A model generated the notes under the pieces. It was not told where the DNA came from. It saw only the letters and a list, made by a program, of their open reading frames with translations, and made no database searches. DNA of 36,464 bases from CAZRIP01 sp964600165. GTDB taxonomy: Bacteria; Elusimicrobiota; Elusimicrobia; UBA1565; UBA9628. Shown piece after piece: positions 21,949 through 31,214 of this stretch (within the stretch, counting starts at the first letter, position 1; every line of letters begins with the position of its first letter). The position numbers and the translations under genes are program-made. Where the stretch lies: contig CAZRIP010000020.1 in assembly GCA_964600165.1 (NCBI GenBank), forward strand, positions 1 to 36,464. Reading direction: 5' to 3'.

Positions 21949-21971
21949 ATTCTACAACAAGTTGCTATGAT
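21949..21971. promoter_or_regulatory. Divergent promoters, M49 and Cys-rich genes
   Basis: Minus-strand TAGAAT (21954-21949) is seven bases before the ATG at 21941. Plus-strand TATGAT (21966-21971) is nine bases before the ATG at 21981, with a GGAG in between. Confidence 0.45.
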
Positions 21972-21980
21972 GGAGCCGAC

Positions 21981-22469
21981 ATGAAAACGCTTTTCCTGTG
22001 CCTGGCCTTGCTCGCCGCGGTTTCCTCGTCGCGCGCGGCGGGCCCGTGCGCCGACGACGCCGCCGCGGCCTGCCCCAAGACCAAGGACTGGCAGGACCGG
22101 GTCAAGTGCCTGGAGCAGCATCAAGACAAGCTTTCGCCCGCCTGCAAGACGCATCTGGCCGAGATGAAATCCCGGGGCGACGCGTTCCGCGACGACTGCA
22201 AGGCCGACATCGGCGGCGCCTGCCTCAATCTCCAGGGACACGCGCTCATGGAGTGCCTCGAGACCCAGGGCGACAAGCTCTCGAAGCCGTGCGCCGACCG
22301 GCTCGCGGCCATGCGCGCCGGCCATCGCGCCGAGCGCGAGCGCATCGCCGCCGAGTGCAAGGACGACGCGCAGAAGGCCTGCGCCGGCGTCGCCGCCGGC
22401 GGCGTCCGCGACTGCCTGCGCAAGAACGAAGCGAAGCTATCGAAAGAATGCCGGGGCGCGCTCAAATGA
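21981..22469 (+). CDS. Secreted Cys-rich repeat protein (GLG1-like)
   Basis: The 162-residue product has a signal peptide (MKTLFLCLALLAAVSSSRAA) and three copies of a roughly 45-residue repeat with the spacing C-x7-8-C-x10-12-C-L-x8-LS-x2-C (for example CADDAAAAC, KCLEQHQDKLSPAC; CKADIGGAC, ECLETQGDKLSKPC; CKDDAQKAC, DCLRKNEAKLSKEC). This is the pattern of the Golgi apparatus protein 1 / cysteine-rich FGF receptor repeat, which also occurs in bacterial secreted proteins of unknown role. The cysteines imply two disulphides per repeat in an oxidising compartment. The stop overlaps the next ATG (ATGA). Confidence 0.82.
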   Translation: MKTLFLCLALLAAVSSSRAAGPCADDAAAACPKTKDWQDRVKCLEQHQDKLSPACKTHLAEMKSRGDAFRDDCKADIGGACLNLQGHALMECLETQGDKLSKPCADRLAAMRAGHRAERERIAAECKDDAQKACAGVAAGGVRDCLRKNEAKLSKECRGALK

Positions 22470-23136
22470 GGCCGATCCTCATCGCCGCCGTCCTGCTCGC
22501 CTCCGGCTGCGCGACGCCGCCCGTCGTCGCGATCAAGCCGAACTACGATTTCACCAAGCTCGGCCGCGTCGCGCTCATCGACCCGGACGATTACCCCAAC
22601 GAGCCCGGCTCCGGCGCCGCCGTCGGCCAGGCCATGGAGCCGTACCTTCTCAAGGCGGGCTACGACTTGGTGGAGCGCGGCCAGGTCGACCAGATCCTGC
22701 AGGAGCAGAGCTTCAGCCGCAGCGCGAACGTCGACCCCGCGACGGCGGGAAAGATCGGGCAGCTCTTGGGCGTGAGCGCGCTGCTCCTGGGCCGCGTGAC
22801 CTCGGCCGTGCAGGCGCAGTCGAACACTTTCGTCCAGACGGTCCAGGATACGAGCTATCAGCCGGTCTATCAGACGACGCAGTTCACGGACCGCAACGGC
22901 AACACGCAGGTCCGCCAGAAAGTGGCGAACTACGACGTCGTGACGACCAACGACCAGGTCCCCGAGACCTACACGACGCCGGCCACGATCGCTTTCACCG
23001 TCAAGCTGGTGGACGTCGCGACCGGCGAGGTGTTATGGACGGGCTCGGTCTCCAGCGACGGCGACAGCGTCGCCGAGGCGGCCTCGAGCGCCGCTCAGAA
23101 CCTGATGAAGGCGCTCAAGAAGGCCTGGCCGGCCCC

Positions 23137-23146
<10 letters not shown>
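22466..23146 (+). CDS. CsgG-like lipoprotein
   Basis: The 226-residue protein starts with a lipoprotein signal (MRPILIAAVLLASGCAT) and follows the CsgG/FlgO-type fold: KLGRVALIDPDDY, YDLVERGQVDQILQEQSFSRS, ATAGKIGQLLGVSALLLGRVT, and the final strand VDVATGEVLWTGSVSSDGDS. CsgG makes the outer-membrane pore for curli, but most members of the wider family are periplasmic-side lipoproteins without a proven channel; a long Gln/Thr/Asn-rich insertion (SNTFVQTVQDTSYQPVYQTT...) occupies the position of the CsgG transmembrane hairpin. No curli genes are present. It is translationally coupled (ATGA) to the Cys-rich protein and its end overlaps the convergent macB gene by ten bases. Confidence 0.8.
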
Positions 23147-25110
<1,964 letters not shown>

Positions 25111-25118
25111 CCGACGCC

Positions 25119-25124
25119 AGTATA
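25119..25124 (-). promoter_or_regulatory. -10 box for macB
   Basis: Minus-strand TATACT, eight bases before the ATG at 25110, consistent with a leaderless transcript. Confidence 0.45.
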
Positions 25125-25168
25125 CCGGGAGCGGGGGGATTTGCCCAGGGGCGGCCGCTAAAGGCAAG

Positions 25169-25247
25169 CTCAACTCTCTCCGGAGACAGTTGAGATTTGA
25201 GCTATCGCCGGCGATAGTCGAGATCGCCATCCGCCGCGCGGCGGATG
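25169..25247. repeat. Cluster of three palindromes
   Basis: Three palindromes lie in 79 bases between divergent genes: CTCAACTCTCTCC/GGAGACAGTTGAG (25169-25194, one mismatch), CTATCGCC/GGCGATAG (25202-25217, perfect) and CATCCGCCGC/GCGGCGGATG (25228-25247, perfect). The last has the same outer arms as the palindromes at 4406 and 35529. Since both flanking genes point away, these are not terminators of either. Confidence 0.8.
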
Positions 25248-25302
25248 ACGAAGGCTAATAAAAGTTACGCGGCCGACAGCCTCCCGGGCCGTGCGCCCGG
25301 GT

Positions 25303-25308
25303 TAAACT
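25303..25308 (+). promoter_or_regulatory. -10 box, leaderless promoter
   Basis: TAAACT, six bases before the ATG at 25315. Confidence 0.4.
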
Positions 25309-25314
25309 ATCGGC

Positions 25315-25677
25315 ATGGCCAAACTGAGCGCCGTGCTCGTGACGTTGTCAGGATTGCTCGCGGCCCCGGCCTTCGCGCGGACGCTGCCCGCGTCGCCGGG
25401 GGGCTCGTTGAAGCAGGTCTACGGCAAGGTCGTGTCGTTCGACCCGAGGTTATGGCTGCTCGCGCTCAAGGGCGACGACGGGGTCACGCGGACGTTCGTC
25501 CTCGGCGCGGACGCGCGGCTGACCAAGGGTGGCGACGACAAGTCGATCGACGCCGGCGATCTCAAGCCGGGCGCGCGCGTGGCGCTGCGCTACGGCCGGT
25601 CGATCGCGGCCTCGGTGCACGTGAAGGTGTCGCCGGCCCACGCGGCCGTGGCGCGCACGGCCGCCGAGGGCCACTGA
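25315..25677 (+). CDS. Small secreted beta-rich protein (120 aa)
   Basis: The product has a signal peptide (MAKLSAVLVTLSGLLAAPAFA) and one beta-rich domain: QVYGKVVSFDPRLWLLALKG, VTRTFVLGADARLTKGG, AGDLKPGARVALRYG. The order of strands and the DLKPGxRVALRYG turn resemble small exported OB-like domains of the DUF5666 type, but this is a pattern match only. It has no cysteines or catalytic motif. It ends three bases before the convergent stop at 25681. Confidence 0.65.
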   Translation: MAKLSAVLVTLSGLLAAPAFARTLPASPGGSLKQVYGKVVSFDPRLWLLALKGDDGVTRTFVLGADARLTKGGDDKSIDAGDLKPGARVALRYGRSIAASVHVKVSPAHAAVARTAAEGH

Positions 25678-25680
25678 CGG

Positions 25681-27213
25681 TCAGCGCGGCCACTTGAAGG
25701 CCGGCTGGCGGATGAAATACTTGGCGACGGCCATGAAGGCCGCCTTGCTGGTGTCCCGGATCTCGCGCACGAGAGCGAGGTCGACGCGCCGCTTGCCCGC
25801 GGCCTGAAGGGTTTTCAGGCGCTTGCGCAGCAGCCACAGACGCTGGTTGACGTCGACGAGCTTGGCCAGGCGGGGCGCGAGCACGCTGGCGGCGCTCACC
25901 GCCAGATGCTCCTGGTACGCCGGATCGTCGAGGTCGTGCTCCAGGACCTTGTCGAGGGCGAAATCCACGCGGACGCCGTACTGGCCGTTTCCGATGAGCA
26001 CCGGAAAAATTTTATTGCTCGCGGCGAACTGCCCGCGCGTGAAGAACCGCACGGTGAGGCGGTCTTTCTCGCCGTCGCGGAGGATCGCTTCGTAGAAGCC
26101 GTGGTCTTTCTCGGCGTTCTCCTCGACCTCGCCGACATAGGGGATCGAGCCCTCTAGGCGGCCGTAGCTCTTCTCGAACTTCTTCTCCCGGAGCCCGGCC
26201 TTCGCCAGATCGCGCACGCCGTCGATCAGGCCGTCCGACATCTCCTCCACGGATTCAGAGAGAAAGAGCGGCGTCTCCATCCGGTTGATCAGACGCCGGA
26301 CCTCGGCCGGCGCGTCGTCGAAGGAGGAGCCCGTCCAGTCGCCGGGAGTCTTGCCGTATTCCTCGGCGATGCCCTTGGCCCGGTGATAGATCGTGTGGAA
26401 GTTCGTCAGGATCTCGTCGGACCGGAAGGATTCGCCCTTGGCGTAGCGCGCGTCCGCGTAGACGTCCGCCTTGGGGAACGAGGCCCGGCTCGATTTGTAA
26501 AAATTGACGCGCAACGGCGCGAGCTGCCGAGCGTATTTGCCGCGGTCGACGTAGGCGTGCAGGAACTCGTGCAGCAGCGAGGAATTGGGTTTGGTCAGCA
26601 GCGGCCCGAGGTCGTCGGCCCACAGCCAGCCGCCGTTCGGCTCGAACGCGGCGATGCGGTTTTCCTGCTTGTTCGCGAGCGGGCTCCACAGCAAGGTCAC
26701 GCCCATGTTCCGCTTCAGGCCGCGCGCCCAGCGGTTGATCGCGCTGCCGTCCCCGCCGGGGATGACGAGGACGCCGCCTTCCTGGTTCGGCCGCGTGACG
26801 GCGACGTTCGCGGCCTCGGCGGCCTCCAGTTGAGCCTTGTTGAGCGTCGCGCCGTCGAAGGGGGAGCGCCACGAGTCCGTGAGCTGCGCCACCATATCCA
26901 AGTAATGGAGCGTCGCGGGATGGTCCTTCGGCGCGGCGAAGTTCTCGGTGAAGACGCGAGGCCACTCGCGCTGGCTCTTCGTCGCGCTCGCCGCCGTCCC
27001 GCCCAAAGCGGCTGGAATCGGCGCGGCGAGCGCGGCCTCGAGCGCGGGCGTTAAGTTCGCGACGTCCTCAACGTCCGACGCGCCGCGCGGCGGGGCGGCC
27101 GGCGCGATGGGAGCGAGGCCTTCGGCGCCGAGCGGCGCTTCGAGGCGCGGGATGACGCGCTCCTGCGCGCGCGTGGGCAACGCCAAAATGACGAATAAGG
27201 CCATCTGCCTCAT
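25681..27213 (-). CDS. Secreted putative metallopeptidase, unknown family
   Basis: The 510-residue protein has a short signal peptide (MRQMALFVILALPTRAQ), a Pro/Ala-rich linker to about residue 80, and a large globular part. LLHEFLHAYVD at 213-223 is an HEXXH zinc motif (H215, E216, H219) and follows a hydrophobic run, as in zincin metallopeptidases. A downstream acidic segment (LSESVEEMSDGLIDGV) may hold the third ligand. The C-terminal 80 residues are Lys/Arg/Leu-rich and probably helical. No known peptidase family is recognised from the remaining sequence, so enzyme activity is inferred from the motif only. The gene is solitary, with a GC-rich hairpin-prone region upstream. Confidence 0.65.
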   Translation of the reverse strand: MRQMALFVILALPTRAQERVIPRLEAPLGAEGLAPIAPAAPPRGASDVEDVANLTPALEAALAAPIPAALGGTAASATKSQREWPRVFTENFAAPKDHPATLHYLDMVAQLTDSWRSPFDGATLNKAQLEAAEAANVAVTRPNQEGGVLVIPGGDGSAINRWARGLKRNMGVTLLWSPLANKQENRIAAFEPNGGWLWADDLGPLLTKPNSSLLHEFLHAYVDRGKYARQLAPLRVNFYKSSRASFPKADVYADARYAKGESFRSDEILTNFHTIYHRAKGIAEEYGKTPGDWTGSSFDDAPAEVRRLINRMETPLFLSESVEEMSDGLIDGVRDLAKAGLREKKFEKSYGRLEGSIPYVGEVEENAEKDHGFYEAILRDGEKDRLTVRFFTRGQFAASNKIFPVLIGNGQYGVRVDFALDKVLEHDLDDPAYQEHLAVSAASVLAPRLAKLVDVNQRLWLLRKRLKTLQAAGKRRVDLALVREIRDTSKAAFMAVAKYFIRQPAFKWPR

Positions 27214-27291
27214 CGTTTTAAGTATGGCGTCCAGGGCGCGCGCGCGCCTGAGGCTTATGGACTGGGCCGAAGGCCGAAGGGCCTAGCTCAA

Positions 27292-27639
27292 TCAGCTGGT
27301 CTTGTAGCCGTCGCGCTTCCACCACTCGAGGCCGCCGACGAGCTCCTTGACGGTGAAGCCCAGGCGCGCCATCTTGAGCGCGCCTTTCGTCGACGCGTTG
27401 CAGCCGATCCCGTCGCAGTAGGTGACGACCAAGGATTTCCTGTCGACCCCTTTGGTCGTCTTGGCGTCCATGGTTCGGTGGGGGATGCTCAGAGCGCCGG
27501 TGATGTGCTCCTTGCGGTAGGCTTCCGGCGAGCGCGCGTCGATCACGACGATTTTTTCGCCGTTGCGCATTCCTTCATTCAGATCGTAGGCGTCGATCTC
27601 GTACGCGAGCTTGGCTTCGTAGTGCTTGATCGGGTCCAT
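27292..27639 (-). CDS. Rhodanese-domain protein
   Basis: The 115-residue protein is a single rhodanese domain, which carries sulfur as a persulfide on an active-site cysteine. The typical features are VVIDARSPEAYRKEHITGALSIPH at 31-54 and the active loop YCDGIGCNASTKGA, with C75 as the likely catalytic cysteine and C80 as a second thiol. There is no signal peptide, so it is cytoplasmic. The gene start lies inside the 3' end of the preceding gene on the same strand (65-base overlap), which suggests co-transcription. Confidence 0.88.
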   Translation of the reverse strand: MDPIKHYEAKLAYEIDAYDLNEGMRNGEKIVVIDARSPEAYRKEHITGALSIPHRTMDAKTTKGVDRKSLVVTYCDGIGCNASTKGALKMARLGFTVKELVGGLEWWKRDGYKTS

Positions 27640-27952
27640 GATGGGAATCTACAAAAAAGACGGAGTAGGCGAGGCCGCAAAGCGCGCCGACGCCCGCGCC
27701 CACGGCGGCGCCGAACGGCCCGGCGAGGCTGCCCGCGACGGCTCCGCCGGCGGCCCAGAGGGACATCTCGAAGGGCTTTCCTTCGGAGATGCCGCCGCTG
27801 GCGCCGACGGTGGGCTTTGATTCGCCGTCGTTGACGCGCCAGGAGATGGGCGGGGGCGTGACGGTCTTGGTGGAGACGACGATGTCGGTCTTCAAGTTCG
27901 CGGCGAACGCGGGGTGCGCGGCGAGCAGCAACGCCAAGAGGGGGCGGGGCAC
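27575..27952 (-). CDS. Secreted glycine-zipper protein
   Basis: A GTG at 27952 opens a signal peptide (MPRPLLALLLAAHPAFA). The mature part has a Gly/Ser-rich linker and then a glycine-zipper membrane segment (GGAVAGSLAGPFGAAVGAGV, residues 69-88, continuing to about 101), followed by a basic tail (QALRSQARVRDRRLRSE). Such zippers insert in membranes, often the outer membrane. The last 65 bases overlap the rhodanese gene in another frame, so the basic tail is encoded by rhodanese sequence and may not be conserved. Confidence 0.55.
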   Translation of the reverse strand: MPRPLLALLLAAHPAFAANLKTDIVVSTKTVTPPPISWRVNDGESKPTVGASGGISEGKPFEMSLWAAGGAVAGSLAGPFGAAVGAGVGALCGLAYSVFFVDSHHGPDQALRSQARVRDRRLRSE

Positions 27953-28014
27953 GTACTCACGACACCGGGGCGCGGGGTTTTGTTCCTTTATGACGGCATC
28001 CGTCTGCTGGCCCG

Positions 28015-28215
28015 CTAACGAATGTATTCGTAGAACGTGGATGAAAAAGTCTCTCCGGGATCGAATTGTCTCTTCATCTCAAGAAATCGATCCGGTTCGA
28101 TAGGCTTTCGCAATTGATTCCGTAAATAGTCGTCATCGTTGCACCTCAGGATGGACGACTGAGGGAACGGACCTAATCCGCGTAGGTCGACTGTCTCGCT
28201 CTCGTTGCCCCGAGG
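28015..28215 (-). pseudogene. Possible remnant of a FAD-linked oxidase C-terminus
   Basis: The 302 bases between the starts at 27952 and 28255 have no intact gene and look less GC-rich than the surroundings. One minus-strand frame reads continuously as protein-like sequence, including DDDYLRNQLRKPIEPDRFLE, then MKRQFDPGETFSSTFYEYIR and a stop at 28015. A Y/F...R..FDP...F...Y ending is characteristic of FAD-binding oxidases of the BBE/arabinono-lactone oxidase type. No start, signal or N-terminal FAD domain is present, and the frame closes near 28240, so this would be a 3' fragment left after deletion. Chance reading cannot be excluded. Confidence 0.35.
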
Positions 28216-28240
28216 TCCTAAGCGGGGCCGCGCGAGTTTT

Positions 28241-28248
28241 TATATTCT
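28241..28248 (+). promoter_or_regulatory. -10 box, leaderless promoter
   Basis: The AT-rich TATATTCT contains TATTCT six bases before the ATG at 28255. Upstream, GACCTA (28168-28173 area) and TAGGTC form a small inverted repeat. Confidence 0.4.
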
Positions 28249-28254
28249 GGCTTC

Positions 28255-29607
28255 ATGCGACATCCACTGAACGCCGTGGCCGTTTTAAGCGCTTTCTCTT
28301 TGCTTTTATCCGCGCGGTTCGCGGCTTCGGCCGATGTCGCCGACGTCGTCGGCCTGACGCTGCCGAACGTCTCCCCGCTGGCCGGCCCGATGTCGGCTCA
28401 GGCGGCGAGCACTCTCGTTCCCGCGATGGTCGTGCCGGCGCTCGTGCCGGGAGTTCTGGGAACGGGCGACGTCGTCGCGGCGGCTCCTGTTCCCGCCCCG
28501 GCGGTGGACGCGAGCTACTTCGCGGGCGGGGTCGGGGTGTTTCAGACGCACGGCGAGGGGAAGGCTTGGCCTTCGAGCTTGGCCGCGCGTCGCAAGCTCG
28601 TCGATGAGTCGACGGTTGGGCTCTTCGACGGGGCGGCGATCCAGCTCTACCCCTTCGAGGCATGGAGCTATCGCGGCTACTCCGACACCAGGGTCCCGTC
28701 GGTATGGGCTGACGCCGGATCGGTGTACGCGGTGCACCAAACTCAGGGGCCGGGCAATGCGTGGACGACGACGTCCATCGTGAAGCATGATCGCGCGGCC
28801 GGGCGATCTTTTACGCTGCCTATTCCTAGCAGGCCTGAGCGCGGGATCCGCATCCTCGGCGGCGATGAGCGCTATCTCTACTATCAGTCCAGCAAAGGCG
28901 TTTACCGAGTGGAGAAGGGTTTTTCCGAGCGCGCGAAGGAGGAACTGACGTTCAAGCCGGCGGGGACGGACGAGCTGGCGACCTTTGCCGTGAGTCAATC
29001 CGCTCAAAAGGCGTACTACGTCCCGGTTCGCGGCGGCGAGCTTTGGGAGCTCGACCTGCGGAGCGGAAAGACCGCCAAAATTCTCTCGAATCCGGCCTTG
29101 TCCGGCTTCTCTATTTTTGGCCACGTCGCGCCCTCCCTCGTGGTGGGAGAGAGGTTGTTCGTGGGCTCCGGCGCAGATCTCATTACGATCGACCTGAACG
29201 CGAAGACCGTCGACAGGCACAAGGATTTCGTCCCGCCCGTCACCCGCCTCCCGCGCTCCGTTTCGGACATCGCGTGGAATCCGCGGCGGGGGAAGCTGCT
29301 CATCGCGTCCGTGGACGATGTGGCGATGTTCAATAACTCTAAGATCGGCTTCCTGCATACCGTCGACCCCGCTTCCCTGACGGTCGAGACGAACACGCGA
29401 ATCCGTCTTGCCAGCCCCGTCTGGGACGACGACCGATTGGGCACCCAGGTCCAGTCCGTTTTCGCCGAGCCCAACGGCCTCGTCACCGTCGGGACCGCCT
29501 TGGGAGGCTTCACGATCCGAAACCGCTCGCTCAATTCGGAGTTCGTGCGCGTGCGGCACAAGGTGACGAACTGGTGGGATCGGTTCTGGGGTCGCCGCGG
29601 ACTCTAG
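28255..29607 (+). CDS. Secreted beta-propeller-like protein
   Basis: The 450-residue product has a signal peptide (MRHPLNAVAVLSAFSLLLSARFAASA), a Pro/Ala/Val-rich linker, and then about seven repeated blocks of the kind found in beta-propellers (SVWADAGSVYAVHQTQG, RILGGDERYLYYQSSKGVYRVE, ATFAVSQSAQKAYYVPVRGGELWELDL, PSLVVGERLFVGSGADLITIDLN, DIAWNPRRGKLLIASVDDVAMF). It ends in a basic, Trp-containing tail. No enzyme motif is seen. Codon use is visibly less GC-rich than in neighbouring genes, which may reflect recent acquisition. Confidence 0.65.
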   Translation: MRHPLNAVAVLSAFSLLLSARFAASADVADVVGLTLPNVSPLAGPMSAQAASTLVPAMVVPALVPGVLGTGDVVAAAPVPAPAVDASYFAGGVGVFQTHGEGKAWPSSLAARRKLVDESTVGLFDGAAIQLYPFEAWSYRGYSDTRVPSVWADAGSVYAVHQTQGPGNAWTTTSIVKHDRAAGRSFTLPIPSRPERGIRILGGDERYLYYQSSKGVYRVEKGFSERAKEELTFKPAGTDELATFAVSQSAQKAYYVPVRGGELWELDLRSGKTAKILSNPALSGFSIFGHVAPSLVVGERLFVGSGADLITIDLNAKTVDRHKDFVPPVTRLPRSVSDIAWNPRRGKLLIASVDDVAMFNNSKIGFLHTVDPASLTVETNTRIRLASPVWDDDRLGTQVQSVFAEPNGLVTVGTALGGFTIRNRSLNSEFVRVRHKVTNWWDRFWGRRGL

Positions 29608-29741
29608 CCGCGACGGCGGGTCTTCTCGATCATCGGCGAAAGTCCCTGACCTTCGAGCCAAAACGCTGGATCACGTGAATCTGCGGGAGCTGATCGCTCG
29701 GAAGCTAACCCGATCGTGATAATCCAGTCCCCTAAAACCGC

Positions 29742-29747
29742 TAAAAT
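29742..29747 (+). promoter_or_regulatory. -10 box, leaderless promoter
   Basis: TAAAAT, five bases before the GTG at 29753. The rest of the 145-base intergenic space (29608-29752) shows no gene or repeat. Confidence 0.45.
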
Positions 29748-29752
29748 CCCCC

Positions 29753-31204
29753 GTGCTCCGCGCGTCCCAATCCGCCCTCGCGCTCTCGCTCCTCTGGCTG
29801 CTCGCCGCCCTCATCACCGGCGGCACCGCCTGGACTCCGGCCTTCCTCGCCTCGGCGTCCGCCTGGCTCCTGCTCTTCCTTAAATCAAACCGCAAACCCT
29901 GGGAAAAACACCCCGCCGCCTTCTGCGCGCTCTCCGCCCTCGCCGCCTATCTGTCTACTTTTAGATGGCACGGCGGCGACGACATCACCAACAGCCTCTT
30001 CCCCATCGAAGTTCTCAAATACCACACGCTGCAGATGAACGACGTGATCTCTCCGTGGCTCGACGGCAAATCCCACGACTTCATCGTCGACGTCGGCCCG
30101 CATCGGCTCTCATTCCACCCCATCTTCACCGGCATCCTCGCGATCCCGTTCTACATCATCCCCGTTCTCTTCAAAGCCCCGATCACCGAGACGTTCTTGC
30201 ACAACATGTCGAAGCTCTCCGCCTCCTGCCTCGTGACGCTTTCCGTAATAGTCTTCTATAGAGCCGCCGCCGCGCGCGCTTCTAAAGGCTGGGCACTCGC
30301 CACGACGCTCATCTACGCCTTCGGCACGTTTTCTTTCAGCATCTCGAGCCAAGCCCTTTTCCAGCACGGCGCCACGCAGCTCGGCGCCGCGTTGATCTTC
30401 TGGGGATTGGCCACGAATAAGGACTGGTCGGGCTTCATCGCCGGCCTCGGCTGCGGCGTGGCTTTGGCCGCGCGCGGCGACAGCGTCTTCTTCGCCGTCG
30501 CCGCCGGGCTCTACGTCTTGTGGCGCAAACCGAAGACGCTGTTTCGCTTTATATTGGGCGCGGCCGGCCCCATCGCCTTGATCGGCTCGTACTGGCTTTA
30601 CTACACGGGGAAGTTCGCCGAGCCCGGCACCGCGAACCAGCTCTCCGGCTTCGGCCCGTTCCAGACCGAGGCCTTTTTCGCCTTGCTCGCCAGCCCCACG
30701 CGCGGCCTGATTTTCTTTTGCCCCGCGGCGTTCTTCGGCCTCGCCGCCGCCTTTTCTAAGGAGAAAGACGAGCGCGCCCTCGGCGTTTGCTTTATACTCG
30801 CCTGCCTCGGCTACTGGTTCTTCGTCTCGCACTTCCGCGCGTGGACGGCCGGCATGACGTTTGGTCCGCGCTACTTCGCCATGCTCGCGACCGTGCTCTT
30901 GCTGCTCTCCGCCGGCGTCGAGGACTGGGTGCGCCGCAAGCATCTGCTCGCCGTTTGGGCCGCCGCCGGGGCGTTCTCGATCGTCACGCACGCGCTCGGC
31001 GCCTATCTCACCTGGCCGGGGTCGTTCAACCTCGGCATCCAAGAGGCGACGGCCTGGCAATTCTCGCTGCACCCACTGCTCAACACGCTGCGGCCCGACG
31101 GCGCGCTCGGCAAGCTGCCCTTATTCGCGCGCGTCGTCGTCCTCGCCGGTCTTCTCTTCTTCGCCCGGGCCCTGGCGAAGACCCTGCGCCGCGTAGTATA
31201 CTGA
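29753..31204 (+). CDS. GT-C/GT39-like membrane glycosyltransferase homologue
   Basis: The 483-residue protein has about eleven hydrophobic helices. The first large loop, WHGGDDITNSLFPIEVLKYHTLQMNDV, has the position and acidic residues of the catalytic loop of GT39/PMT-like proteins (D-T-x-x-x-x-L-P pattern). Later FAEPGTANQLSGFGPFQTEAF, SPTRGLIFFCPAAFFGLAAAF and FRAWTAGMTFGPRYFAMLAT are typical of bacterial members. It probably transfers a sugar from a polyprenyl-phosphate carrier, but donor and acceptor are unknown. The GTG start is supported by the -10 box. The gene ends ten bases before lhr. Confidence 0.65.
   Translation: MLRASQSALALSLLWLLAALITGGTAWTPAFLASASAWLLLFLKSNRKPWEKHPAAFCALSALAAYLSTFRWHGGDDITNSLFPIEVLKYHTLQMNDVISPWLDGKSHDFIVDVGPHRLSFHPIFTGILAIPFYIIPVLFKAPITETFLHNMSKLSASCLVTLSVIVFYRAAAARASKGWALATTLIYAFGTFSFSISSQALFQHGATQLGAALIFWGLATNKDWSGFIAGLGCGVALAARGDSVFFAVAAGLYVLWRKPKTLFRFILGAAGPIALIGSYWLYYTGKFAEPGTANQLSGFGPFQTEAFFALLASPTRGLIFFCPAAFFGLAAAFSKEKDERALGVCFILACLGYWFFVSHFRAWTAGMTFGPRYFAMLATVLLLLSAGVEDWVRRKHLLAVWAAAGAFSIVTHALGAYLTWPGSFNLGIQEATAWQFSLHPLLNTLRPDGALGKLPLFARVVVLAGLLFFARALAKTLRRVVY
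31197..31202 (+). promoter_or_regulatory. -10 candidate for lhr
   Basis: TATACT, overlapping the stop codon of the preceding gene and twelve bases before the ATG at 31215. Confidence 0.35.
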
Positions 31205-31214
31205 CGTCGTACAG

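Noticed and set aside
19518..21980. Plus-strand open frame extending far upstream of the Cys-rich protein
   Set aside because: It is antisense to two well supported genes. The signal peptide and -10 box place the start at 21981.
28084..28100. GGTTCGA-like string suggestive of a tRNA T-arm
   Set aside because: No acceptor stem, anticodon arm or CCA end can be paired around it.
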